A stretch of DNA of 64,000 nt from Rhynchopus sp. YZ270_cl-10 (GCA_964035575.1 OZ037883.1:1-64000); one strand, 5' to 3'. Shown: positions 32,247 through 42,417, numbered from the stretch's first letter. Translations and numbers: made by a program. The notes: a model not told the origin generated them from the letters alone.

Positions 32247-32438
32247 TTATGAAAAAAGGTTTGTGTGACGGTCCGCAACACAACATCTCACTCTGAATTG
32301 TTGAAGACTGATGATAAAAATACAACACATCACAGTATTCAAGAACCAACATAATAATAAGGGATCGGGGGACGCTATGGGGAAAAGATCAAAATCAAGG
32401 ATATTACCTTGTCAAAATATTTTATAAAAAAAAAAATA

Positions 32439-32505
32439 ATGGTAGCTGTTGAATGCAGGCACCTCCGACTGACCCACGTACGATGCCAGCCATACGGATG
32501 AAAGT
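32439..32505. repeat. Copy 2 of the ~50-bp conserved dispersed repeat
   Basis: The core and the leading ATGGTAGC match 27789-27876. The spacer between them is 20 bp shorter here. Confidence 0.85.
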
Positions 32506-32585
32506 ACCCTGCAGGGTTTTGTCCCAGTAGTGGTTCCTCTTTCCCTCCAGAAAGGAACAATTAAAAAGGGAACAAAACCTTGAAA

Positions 32586-32608
32586 GATGAACGGCCTCAC
32601 TCAGGCCC
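32586..32608 (-). repeat. Micro-hairpin variant with GGCC stem
   Basis: GATGAACGGCCTCACTCAGG then CCC. The inner stem is GGCC/GGCC around CTCACTCA-type loop bases. CCTTGAAA precedes it. Confidence 0.55.
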
Positions 32609-32638
32609 TAGGGCACAAACATGCAAAAGAGTTGGTAA

Positions 32639-32670
32639 GATGAACCCAAGCCTCACAGTGCTTAGTCATC
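32639..32670 (-). repeat. Micro-hairpin, AAGC/GCTT flavour, best formed
   Basis: GATGAACCCAAGCCTCACAG then TGCTTAGTCATC. The outer GATGA/TCATC and inner AAGC/GCTT stems are both perfect, separated by an ACCC/AG internal loop. It lies 10 bp from the 170-bp structured repeat. Confidence 0.85.
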
Positions 32671-32680
32671 GAAAATACAA

Positions 32681-32850
32681 AAAAAAAGTGTCACTTGTCG
32701 TTCCCTCACCCCCCTTCTTGTAGTTGTTTGATGCGTTGACGCTTCCACACACACTAAAAATTACCTGTTGGTTGGTGGTGTTGCGGAGCACGGTTGGGTG
32801 AGTGAACGACGTGACACTTTCCGCTCACAAAGTAGTGTGCGTAAAAAAAA
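32681..32850 (-). ncRNA. Structured 170-bp repeat, copy 1 (candidate small RNA gene)
   Basis: About 150 of 170 positions match 51586-51757. An outer stem pairs AAGTGTCAC..GTCGTTC.CTCACC (32687-32709) with GGTGAGTGAACGACGTGACA and CTT (~32798-32820). Read on the minus strand, a conserved 23-bp block (ACGCACACTACTTTGTGAGC onward) precedes the stem and a run of about nine T follows it, as in a short polymerase III-type transcript. The differences cluster in one inner hairpin (TTGC-GGA-GCAC here). A small inverted-repeat transposon is the alternative. Confidence 0.5.
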
Positions 32851-32996
32851 AAAAAGAGAGAGAGGAAGAGAAGTGCTGACAGACGCTTCCGTGCGAATGA
32901 AGAGCATAACAAAAAAAAAAAGTGAAGTTGTTGATACCGTGCAGACTCCCCTAAGATGCAGTTGCATCAAAAGAAAAAAAAGAGAAATCTTGAAAT

Positions 32997-33026
32997 GATG
33001 AATGTGCTTCTCGTACAACGCACATC
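32997..33026 (-). repeat. Micro-hairpin, GATG/CATC flavour
   Basis: GATGAATGTGCTTCTCGTAC then AACGCACATC. TGTGC pairs with GCACA. Confidence 0.75.
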
Positions 33027-33255
33027 TTTAAAAAAAAAATCACAAGCAAAAAGAATGCCCTGTACGAAAATACCCAAGCGGGTCGTTCGAGGAGCTGGGG
33101 AAAAAAAACACGACAAGACAAGAGATGCAAAAAAAAAAAAAAAATCAGTTAATTTATGTTTTTGTTGTCATGAGACCGACAGCACACCTGCCGAGATAGG
33201 ACAAAAAAAAACAGGGTTCGTTCTGACACACAAAAAACAACACACATCACCATCG

Positions 33256-34511
33256 CTAGTAACGGAAGGGCATTCCCTGCATGCCTGGGTACACTAACCC
33301 TTGGGGGGTTTGCATCATGAGAGGCTGCACCTGCTGCTGCATCTGTGCCATGTGCATCTGCATTTGTGCCATGGGGCTGGCTGCCGCCAGTGCGTTCATG
33401 TTTGCTGCATGTGCAAGCAGCTGTGCTTGCTGCTGCTGCTGGCCCACCCCCGCCATCTGTGCAAAAGCCGAAGGTGACAGCGGTGGCGAATCGGCCTTCA
33501 TCACCGGTGTGTGCACCGCTGTGTACTGCAAGGGTGGTGTCTGCGCCATCAGCACTGCCTTCTGCGACAGCAGCTGCGGCGACGGCAGCCCACCACCACT
33601 CATCTGGTGCATCTGCTGCAGAGGCACCTCAAGCGACAGTGCACTCATCGACGACAACGAGCTGCGCACCGACATCGACGGTGTTGTGTCCATAGGCACC
33701 GACTCGCTCTGTGCGGACCGCACAGACTCTGTCTTCTCCAACACAAAGTCCTCCAGCTCCTCCAGCAGCGGTGGTGCGTCGTCGAAGTCAGACGGCGTCG
33801 ACGGCACCAGCAGCTCAGGTGTGCTGTCCGGCGCAAAGCTCTTGTTCTGCCAGATGTGCGGGCGGTTGCGGCCACCCACTCCCTCCAAGTCCATCTCGTG
33901 GATGCTGATCTGCGGCGAGTGCACCACCATGTTCTTGAACGCCATCGCGTCCACTGCGTTCACCATCTCTGCTGCTGTTGAGTGGTCGCAGAACTGAACG
34001 TACGCATGCGCCGAAAGCACCTTCTTGCCCTTACGCGGCGGCGGTGCCACAGCCACTGCCCTGATCTTGTGCATCACATTGCGCAGGGGCGACATGCGCA
34101 CGATTTCCACAGCCTCGTCCAGCGTCAGGAACGGCTTCCCACGAACAGACAGCACTAGAACGTGCGAGCGGCGGATCTCTACCTGGAAGCCATGGCGCTT
34201 GCGGATCTTGAGTGCGTCCATGTTCTCCGAAGGGACGTCACCGGTGAAGTACACCAGCTCCTTGTCGCTGTGGGGTGTTGGGTGGTTTGTACAAAAAAAT
34301 GAAGTTTGGACGAATGATCCGAAAACAATAACTTTAGGGTTGCATACACAAAGCGCTCAAGGCATTTGCAGTCGCTCCCTGCGTTTGCGAGGAAGCCCGA
34401 GAGGGGGACGTGGTTCGGGATGACGGCAACGTACGCATCGACACCTGCTGCGTAGCACTTCTCCTCCTTCGTGTGTGCCCTGGCGGAGCGGTTGCTGTGT
34501 CCTGGGGCCAT
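33256..34511 (-). CDS. RRM-like RNA-binding protein with Gln/Met-rich tail, two exons
   Basis: Exons are 34511-34348 and 34267-33256, joined through an 80-nt GTATGC...CCACAG intron to 391 residues. The join reads CLERFVDKELVYFTGDV. The N-terminal half has a repeated alternation of strands and helices. The clearest RNA-recognition feature is HAYVQFCDHSTAAEMVNAVD (~170-190), which resembles RNP1 and its following helix. An earlier RRM-like half may precede it. The C-terminal 170 residues are Ser-, Gln- and Met-rich and probably disordered. RNA binding is an inference from that motif. The domain family is not identified with certainty. A strong acceptor (pyrimidine tract then TTTACTTAG) ends 14 nt before the ATG. 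Confidence 0.72.
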
Positions 34512-34776
34512 TGTGCTGGGGTCTTCTAAGTAAAGAGTAAAGAGAGAAGAAAGAATGAAACGACGTGAAAACGATGTGCACGACAACACTAAGAATATAT
34601 GTATGGGGTGAAGATGTGTGTCTTTGTGTGGTGTCTGGTGCGGTGTGTGGTGTATTGTTTATCCCCCCTCACCTAAATCATCAAAGCGTTGCTCCCGCCA
34701 TTCGGACTCCAATAGACTGACAACAGTTTGCGATTGGAGACATCGATGAAAACCTGCACTTTGAAATAAAAGGAAA
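34512..34776. other. Upstream region of the RRM-like gene
   Basis: It holds the pyrimidine-rich acceptor tract (about 34526-34560) and then AT-rich DNA up to the composite element. Confidence 0.5.
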
Positions 34777-34821
34777 GGGAAGGCTCGTTTTTCCATTTAA
34801 TGTTACAAAGTAACAATAAAA
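34777..34821 (+). repeat. Left 45-bp terminal inverted repeat of the composite
   Basis: No mismatch to 42256-42300 over 45 bp. It contains the inner palindrome TGTTACAAAGTAACA. Confidence 0.93.
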
Positions 34822-34848
34822 CCACTTTTTCGGCGACCGGGAACCCCC

Positions 34849-35475
34849 CCCCCTAGGGGCGGTCAAATGGGTGATACAAACCCACTTTTTTCAGTTTTTG
34901 ATAAAAACGCATTTCTAAGTGAATCTGACCCGAAAATGTGACACATATCGTGTGGAAAACTGTTTGTCGGTCGGTTTTGACCCATTTTTCGGGCCCAGGA
35001 GGTGCTAAAACGTGAAAATTGAAAAATTGCCCAGGATTGGTACCCCATGTTAAGTCTTAAGGATTTTCCTTAACGATTTCCTTAACGATTTTCCAATTTT
35101 TGACTATTTTTGCATATTTTCACACGGAACTGCCCAAAATTAGAGAGTTTTGCCCCGAAAACAGGGTATCGTCAATTTTTGAGCAAAAAAATCGCAAAAA
35201 AAATGAAAAAAATCGGAATTTAACTCCTTAAGGAATTGGTGGGGCTGGTACCAATCATGGGCATTTTTTTTTTTTTTTTGGAATTTCACCATTTGGGGTG
35301 CATGTGATCCCCCTCTGGCATGAAAACCACCTCCCACGATGTTTTTGAGAGGTTCTTGGTCAAAATTTCTACTCAATCATCCAAAATAATGCGTTTTTAT
35401 CAAAAACTCGAAAAAATGACGTTTGTATCGTTTTTTTAAGTGCATTTGACCCCCCCTAACCCCCCCCCCCTAGGG
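34849..35475. repeat. Imperfect foldback, ~620 bp
   Basis: CCCCCCCTAGGGGCGGTCAAAT and AGTTTTTGATAAAAACGCAT at the left return inverted at about 35390-35475. The words GGATTGGTACC and GGTACCAATC form an inner pair around a centre near 35150. The two arms are diverged. Confidence 0.7.
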
Positions 35476-36680
35476 GATACGACTCCAGCCATTTTGGCTG
35501 GGACCAAACGCACGGAAAATTCATTTGGCATTATCTGGCCATCTCCAAGGCAACTGCGGGTGAAAAACACCCTCAGAGTGGGTCACAGGGGGCCTGTGGG
35601 TCGAAAAACGACCCAGAAGCCACCCCAGAATACAAAAAAATGGAAAAAAATAGTGAAAAAACGGCTTTTTTCACGTTTTGGCCACTTTGGGCAAAATAGC
35701 GATTTTTCGAGAAAAAAATCAAAAACCGGGATATTTTTTGACATCACAAAGCCTCCTTTGGCACAAATATACCCCAAAAGTGGCCTGTGAGTCCATTCCA
35801 ACCTGTTTTGGACATATTTGACACTTTTGGAAGTGTTTTTTTGGTGTTTTTAGGTCAAAAAAATGCCCAAGACGTCCCCAAGACATCCCCAAGACACTTT
35901 GCACACCATCATATTTTTTTCGTTTTTTTGCCTGAAACCCCCAAAATACCCCTCCCGGACCCCACATAGTCCCGAATATCCATCACACACCCACTCAGAG
36001 TGAGTAGAAGCACCCCAAAAAAAATATTTTTTAAAGCCCTAAAATTGTGCTTCAGTTTCGGCAGCATCCATGTTGAAGTTGAAGGGCTTTAAAAAATATT
36101 TTTTTTGGGGTGCTTCTACTCACTCTGAGTGGGTGTGTGATGGATATTCGGGACTATGTGGGGTCCGGGAGGGGTATTTTGGGGGTTTCAGGCAAAAAAA
36201 CGAAAAAAATATGACCGTAACAGGGGGTGTGCAAAGTGTCTTGGGGATGTCTTGGGGACGTCTTGGGCATTTTTTTGACCTAAAAACACCAAAAAAACAC
36301 TTCCAAAAGTGTCAAATATGTCCAAAACAGGTTGGAATGGACTCACAGGCCACTTTTGGGGTATATTTGTGCCAAAGGAGGCTTTGTGATGTCAAAAAAT
36401 ATCCCGGTTTTTGATTTTTTTCTCGAAAAATCGCTATTTTGCCCAAAGTGGCCAAAACGTGAAAAAAGCCGTTTTTTCACTATTTTTTTCCATTTTTTTG
36501 TATTCTGGGGTGGCTTCTGGGTCGTTTTTCGACCCACAGGCCCCCTGTGACCCACTCTGAGGGTGTTTTTCACCCGCAGTTGCCTTGGAGATGACCAGAT
36601 AATGCCAAATGAATTTTCCGTGCGCAAAAAATGGCTGGAGTCGTACCCCCTAACCCCCCCCCCCCTAGGGGGGGTCACAA
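35450..36680. repeat. Long near-perfect palindrome, ~590-bp arms
   Basis: The left arm runs to AAAGCCCT at 36040 and the right arm starts AGGGCTTT at 36083, leaving a 42-bp spacer. Arms match almost base for base, including identical translated segments on opposite strands at 35583-35801 and 36332-36550. One ~10-bp insertion with neighbouring changes lies in the right arm near 36214-36230. Near the outer ends a CTAACCCCC...CTAGG block is in opposite relative orientation. Confidence 0.92.
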
Positions 36681-36689
36681 GGGGAGGAC

Positions 36690-38090
36690 AATGCATTTTT
36701 TCAGAGTTTTTGAATTCTACGCGTAGCGCAGTGTCCGACCCCACAAGTCACTACCCAAGACCCCCCGGAAAACGTCCTGGAGGCCCGAAAATACCAAAAA
36801 TAGTGACCGGAAGTGACCAGAAAATCAAAATTCCGAAAAAAAAAGGGGTCTTGGGACAGGGTCTGTACCTTGCCTATTCCTATTTTTTAGCACATAAACG
36901 AGATATGGCCATGGCAACAGCCCATGTCTCATATTTTAGGAAGTAAAGGATACATCTTGCCTAATGTCATCTAATTGCGTTTGAATACAGCCAAAACAAG
37001 ACAAGATGGTCACCTGGCATCTGTATTTTGTGGGTCGTAGTGACCAATGTATACACGGGCTTAGGTACCCACACCATTAATAGGCCAGGGAGTGATCAAT
37101 TTAGGGAGGAAAATTAGTCAGGTGTAAATTATCGAGCAGATCTGCCGTCACTGCCTCACCCGGTCCCTCAGGGTACCTTCCTTTTAAAAGAATCACCTCG
37201 TATGACTTTCCAGATATTGCAATGCCCAATTCCTCCCCTTGGTTTTGCAGTTCAGTCTGCAATAGCCCTGTACTAGCCACGTATATGGATATCCAGTCAT
37301 AGACTCGACTAAAGCACCGACCCGCATCTGCCTCGTCTTCTTTATCTTCTTAGACCCCACACTCAGATTATTGTGGGAGGAAAGAGATATCCCTCCTGAA
37401 GACGGACAGGCACGCCACAAAATATAGCGGCAAGAGCGGGGCGTCCTCAAAGCTCACAGGGACAAGGAACGCCGTATTGGGAACTTAGGCACACTGCTCC
37501 AATGTGGCAAGGCCAGACTGCTTGACGACAAGCAATACGCAATGACCCGCGAGGAGGACGCGTGGGAGGCCCAATGCCACACACGTCACTTTCCTCCCCT
37601 TTTCGCGTGTTTTCTTAAACCCAATCTCCCCAGGGCTTGCAGAATCGCCTCTGAGGACACCTTCAGCAGGCCTACTCCACAGTGGATACGGCGCTTTGCC
37701 TTTACTGCCATTCCACTGCGTCTACACAAGGATTTTAGAGCGGACTTGGCGTAGAACTGCCAATCCAGTGCCCCCGGCACTTTTTCCGCCCTCTCAATGC
37801 GTTCCAACGGTGTTTTTAATGGGTTTTGATTGCACCCCGATTTGAAAGGTGCCAAAGTACAAACCCTGTCCCAGGCCGTTTTTTTTTTTTTGAAAAATTC
37901 GAATTAGACCCCCACAAGTGCTCAGAAGTGTCCAAAACCAGGCGGAATTGAATTGTAGGTCACCTGGGGACCATATTTTCTGGTTTTTCAGGGTGATGTC
38001 CATTTTTTTCTCAAAAAAAATTTTTTTTGGTCGGTGTCCTCACTTTTAACATGGGATGTGACCCCCCCTAACCCCCCCCCCCCCCCCCCC
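36690..38090. other. Non-palindromic interior of the composite
   Basis: Contains no recognisable gene. Around 37190-37760 base composition is more even and short frames such as MTREEDAWEAQCHTRHFPPL (from 37542) appear, which may be remains of an old coding sequence. I cannot name a family. A C-run with CCCCCCCTAACCCCC ends the stretch. Confidence 0.45.
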
Positions 38091-38091
38091 A

Positions 38092-38324
38092 TACACGACG
38101 GTGATGTACAGTACATTACAAGTGAAGTTACATGTAACGTTACAAGTGAAAAACCGTTACAAGTGAGTTACAAGTGAGTTACAAGTGGGATACATGAATT
38201 ACAGGCAAAATCAGGTTGTAACTGGTGGGTTACAAGTGAGTTACAAGTGAGTTACATGTAACAAAAGTTACATGTAACTCACTTGTAACTCCACTTGTAA
38301 CACCCGTTACATCACCGTCGTGTA
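38092..38324. repeat. Palindrome built of GTTACAAGTGA repeats
   Basis: TACACGACGGTGATGTA (38092-38108) returns inverted as TACATCACCGTCGTGTA (~38308-38324). Between them GTTACAAGTGA repeats give way to the complementary TCACTTGTAAC. Confidence 0.85.
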
Positions 38325-39917
38325 GGGGCCGCAGTCCCCTAAGGAAATTGTGTAAGATTAATTCATTTTGCCACTTTTTGGCGTATAGTGCCCACAACCT
38401 GCAGGGAACCACCCCAGAATAGGTCAGAAACACCCTGTGAGGCAAAATTGGGTGAAAATTCGACTCTAGAATGTGAAAAAATGGGAAAAAATAGCAAAAA
38501 ACTGGCTTTTTGGGGGTTTTGGCCATTTTGACCAAAACCCCGATTTTTCATGAAAAAAACATGAAAAAACACCAAATTCGATGTTTCAGAGAGTCATTTG
38601 AGCCCTATTTTGCCCCAAAAATGTGTATTGAGTCCATTCTCGCCTGTTTTTCACATTTTTACGCCTTTTCTTTGGTGAATTTGGCCAAAATTTGGTCAAA
38701 ATGACCCCCTGTCCACCCCCTGTCTACCCCCTGTCCAAGGCCAGGATTTTTCCCCTGGCCATCACATAAAGTAGGGTATGGTGCAAATTTTGGTACGTAC
38801 CCCCCCAAAAAATGGTCTGCGGACCCAATGGAACCGGTTTTTTACCCTTTGGAGGCCTCTGGCGGCCCTAATTTGGCATTTTTTAGCCCAAAACCGACCC
38901 TACCCCCCTCTCTGGGAGGGGAGGGCAATTTTTGACTCATTTTCCCCATTTCTGGCACTTCTAAGTCCTCCAAAGGGTAAAAAACCGGTTCCATTGGGTC
39001 CGCAGACCATTTTTTGGGGGGGGTACGTACCAAAATTTGCACCATACCCTACTTTATGTGATGGCCAGGTGAAAAATCCTGGCCTTGGACAGGGGGTAGA
39101 CAGGGGGTGGACAGGGGTCATTTTGACCTCAAAACACCAAAAAGCGGCCAAAAAAAGTACCTAAAGTGTCCAAAACAGGTCGGAATGGACTCACAGGACA
39201 TCCCTGGGGTAGTTTTGTGTCCAAGCAGTTGTCATGATGTCGAAATTTTACAATTTTTTTTGAAAATTTGGTCAAAAATGGTCGTTTGTCCCAAAATGGC
39301 CCAAATGGCCGATTTGTGCTTCAGGCCTTGGCGAGGCCGACTCGGCCTCGTTGCATTGTATGAAAAAAGGACACATTTTTGCCATACTATACATATTTTT
39401 TTGGTTCCTCCCATTTTTTGTGCAATTTTTCGTGTTTTTTTGCATTTTTTTTATTCTGTAACCTCTCTCTATTTTTTGCATTTTTTTGACCAAAACTTAG
39501 CGAAACTTAGTGAAACTTAGCAAAACTTAGTGAAACTTAGTGAAAATTTGCTGAAAATAGCCCCAACAAAACCATTTCTTGAGCGGAATACCCCCCTGTA
39601 TGGGTAATTGTGGTTGAAAATAGGTGCCTAGAACATGTTCTGAGTGGTTTTGGGGGTGAAATAGCCCCAAATACCCCCACAAAGCAAAAAATATGCCAAA
39701 ATTGGCCATTTTGCCCCAAATGGCCAAAAGGGCTGAAAATCCTATTTTTTCACACTTTTTTCACTTTCTGAGGTGCCAAACCATGAAATTCTGGGTCACA
39801 CTGCCCCGGAAACCTATTTTGGGTGTCAGACACACCCTGAGGTGCCCACTAGATGCCCAAAAAATGGCGAAATAATTAATCTTACACAATTTCCTTAAGG
39901 GACTGCGGCCCCTACCC
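38324..39917. repeat. Foldback with a perfect core and diverged outer arms
   Basis: The core arms (about 38703-38855 and 38967-39118, including TGGTGCAAATTTTGGTACGT) are nearly identical around a 111-bp spacer. The outermost words GGGGCCGCAGTCCC and GGAAATTGTGTAAGATTAAT (38325-38365) return inverted at 39877-39917. The right side is ~400 bp longer, so something was added or lost. Sequence is related to the 35450-36680 palindrome (GGAATGGACTCACAGG in both). Confidence 0.8.
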
Positions 39918-40110
39918 CCCCCCCCCCCCCCCTTTGTTACACGGAAAAACTGTTTTTCCGAATTGGCATTTATTGTTACAGTGGGCATACACCGGGTGAT
40001 GATGAAATTTTTAGCCGGCATTTGCATTTCCGGAATCCGTCCGGCCAGTGGTGGGGTCAATTTGACGAAATGGACAAGTTCTCGTTTTTGGTCAATTTCC
40101 GCGCAGTACA

Positions 40111-40354
40111 CAGTACAGTACAGTACAGTACAGTACAGTACAGTACAGTACAGTACAGTACAGTACAGTACAGTACAGTACAGTACAGTACAGTACAGTA
40201 CAGTACAGTACAGTACAGTACAGTACAGTACAGTACAGTACAGTACAGTACAGTACAGTACAGTACAGTACAGTACAGTACAGTACAGTACAGTACAGTA
40301 CAGTACAGTACAGTACAGTACAGTACAGTACAGTACAGTACAGTACAGTACAGT
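40111..40354. repeat. Pentamer satellite (ACAGT)n
   Basis: About 244 bp and 49 uninterrupted copies of ACAGT. Long frames with repeated YCTVL or STVQY here are products of the repeat, not genes. Confidence 0.97.
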
Positions 40355-40639
40355 GCTGTTTGGCCTGTCGACGTAATAAATACGAAGACAGGGGGGCGGT
40401 GCCAACAATTTTCCAATGATGTAACGTTTTATCTGATTGATTTATCGTTTGATATACCTTGTGTGTGCTACTTCATGCACACCCAAGCAAGGTATTTTGA
40501 ACGGTACTTTCAAGCGATGCTTCGTTATGTCATTTGGTACCTGGGTGATGACACCTGTCAAAAATTTTCACTAGTCATCACCTGCACGCGGGTGTCACAA
40601 ACACCCAAACTGGGAAAGCCTTCAAGGCGGTAATGGATT

Positions 40640-41442
40640 ATATAGTTGCTATTACAGCAACTTGACCGAGGAATCCTCCCACGGCTCGACTTTTACACAA
40701 GAGCGCTTTTGCATCGCGTACTTCGATCGCGGTGCTTCTCTTAGCGGGTACACGAAGCTGTACGAAGTTGTGCACAGGTGGCATCGCATCCTGACCCACT
40801 TCGTCGAGAGCATGAACTTCCAGAAGCACATGTCTTCCATTGCCACTCAGAGAACTACGTCGAGAGTTCCGCAGATTCGAAGAGTGGTGCAAGCAGAAAT
40901 ACCAGGTATCTCAGAGATATGCAGCTTCTTGTGGCAGCGGGCATCTTTGGGGGGGACAGCCCCCATTTTGCTGTTGAAACAACCAAACTCGCAGTCCATT
41001 TTTTTCACTCACGTATTTTCCCCTCGCCGTATATTTTTTTCGCGCGAAAATGCCTTTTTTGGCACATTTCAACCAATCCAAACCCGTGGTGACCTCTCTC
41101 AGTCAAATTTGTGGTCATTTTCTCCTTGTGGCAGAATTTCCCCTTGCAGAATACCCTTGCAATTTGGGCAAGTTGCATTTTGCAACCGAAAATGCAACAG
41201 ATTCAGGTAGAGGGGTGTTTGAAAAAAAAATGAGTTTAGTGAGGCCGCCAGCGTGCCACCGTGGACATGGAGGAGTACGTGATAGAATGTGCGACAGCAA
41301 ACAGGAGACTGGGGGGAGTATGTGCGAGTGTCGGAAGCTGTGGACCATGCGTCAACACATGCTCACGCACAGAAGCATTCTGATACATGCAATGAAGTTG
41401 GCAGGAGATGCCACCAGGGGTCAGTCGGGTGTAGCCCCGTAA
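40640..41442 (+). pseudogene. Possible remains of a coding sequence, family unknown
   Basis: From 40662 one frame gives a protein-like stretch (ERFCIAYFDRGASLSGYTKL, then YEVVHRWHRILTHFVESMNF) that ends in less convincing sequence. At 41280-41370 another frame gives CECRKLWTMRQHMLTH, which looks like a zinc-finger fragment. This may be an old DNA-transposon gene, but I recognise no catalytic motif. The call rests only on composition and two short motifs. Confidence 0.25.
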
Positions 41443-41778
41443 TAATACCCTGTAAATAACCCCGTCCCAAAATCTCTCCGTCCCTCATTCGTGTGGTTTT
41501 CCTTCTAGTTTGTTTGGTATGATCTTGATAACAATAAAAATATAACTGGTACTCATGATAACCCCATTTTGCGTACTTGGTATTTTTTATATCAGGAGCA
41601 CCAATATCAGTGTTTTTCGTTGAACGCAGCCAAATAGGGGTAAAAATCTGTTTGGCGCAAGGTGAAATAGGATTCAAGGGGAAATACTGTTATACAAGAT
41701 CTGAACGTTGGCTTTCTGTTTGTCTAGTTTCTTAATACACTACGTGTTAGGAAACAAAAAACATACACCGTCTAGCAG

Positions 41779-41840
41779 CTCTCCGTGGTTCCCCCGTGGT
41801 TCTCCCGCGGGTTGTCTGTACCCCCTGCATCACACCAGGA
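41779..41840. repeat. Copy of the CTCCGTGGTTCCCCCG dispersed repeat
   Basis: It matches 24044-24145 in order and wording and ends with CCCCCTGCATCACACCA. Confidence 0.7.
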
Positions 41841-41898
41841 ATATAATCCCTTATTACGGAGCTTGATCTTGCACCTTACGTTCCCTAAACTTACGAAA

Positions 41899-42021
41899 AA
41901 TATAAATGGCGCCGCAGGCGGGAAAAAAATAGGGTACGGTGTAAAAATGCTGGTTTACACCACACAGTCACTCAACAAACCCTTTTTTGCGGAGCAAAAA
42001 AGAAAAATGGCGCCGCAGGCA
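41899..42021. repeat. Copy of the GGCGCCGCAGGC dispersed repeat
   Basis: It matches 19580-19705. The copies share GGGTACGGTGTAAAAATGC and two GGCGCCGC words. Confidence 0.8.
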
Positions 42022-42079
42022 AAAAAAAATTAAGGGGTACGGTACCTCTTCGAGCGCAGCGAGCAGAAAATTTTTGTTA

Positions 42080-42255
42080 CCACAGGGAAAAAGTCACTTT
42101 TTTCCCGCCATTGTTACAACAAAAAAAATTTTTCCTCGGATTTCGATCGGGACCCCCCCCCCAACCTTAGGCAGAAAAACACTTTTTCCCGCCATTGTTA
42201 CAAAAAAAAAGTTTTTTCCCGGATTTTGGCCTGACCCACCCCCCCCCCCCCCCCT
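42080..42255. repeat. Two tandem ~80-bp units with C-runs
   Basis: CACTTTTTTCCCGCCATTGT, an A/T-run, CGGATTT and a C-run occur twice in a row just inside the right 45-bp repeat. Confidence 0.7.
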
Positions 42256-42300
42256 TTTTATTGTTACTTTGTAACATTAAATGGAAAAACGAGCCTTCCC
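42256..42300 (-). repeat. Right 45-bp terminal inverted repeat of the composite
   Basis: Exact reverse complement of 34777-34821. It ends GAGCCTTCCC and is followed by AAA. Confidence 0.93.
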
Positions 42301-42417
42301 AAAGGGATGTGGTTTTATTTACTTTTTGCATAGATTTCCCACTCAGAATGGAGCAGGCTATAAATTTCCGTCTCTTTTTTATGGTTAAAATACACCTTCC
42401 CCCACTCCCTTGGGAGG

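Larger units (their letters stand above)
19947..33255. other. 13.3-kb gene desert
   Basis: I see no convincing coding gene. The longest frames (100-180 codons) are low-complexity and Lys- or Phe-rich from A- and T-runs. The + strand is purine-rich over long parts, so the minus (host gene) strand is pyrimidine-rich. The stretch holds many micro-hairpin repeats, a foldback element (30616-31240), GC-rich palindromes (28100-28198), two copies of a ~50-bp repeat, one of the two structured 170-bp repeats and some GA microsatellite. These are listed separately. Confidence 0.6.
34777..42300. mobile_element. 7.5-kb composite bounded by perfect 45-bp inverted repeats
   Basis: 34777-34821 (starts GGGAAGGCTCG) is the exact reverse complement of 42256-42300. 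AAA lies outside both ends and could be a 3-bp target duplication, though this is weak in A-rich DNA. The interior is a nest of long palindromes, C-tracts of the CCCCCCTAACCCCCC type, a pentamer satellite and a copy of the GGCGCC repeat. Only damaged-looking reading frames are present, so a transposase source is not visible. It sits between the RRM-like and PIG-O genes, 117 bp past the PIG-O stop. Confidence 0.65.

Noticed and set aside
34849-39917. Capsid-, polymerase- or integrase-bearing virus-like element in the palindrome region
   Set aside because: No such protein motif was seen on either strand. The region is best explained as non-coding foldback DNA.
39761-40408. Long frames of repeated YCTVL / STVQY on both strands
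   Set aside because: They are translations of the (ACAGT)n satellite, which is open in every frame that lacks a stop in the unit.
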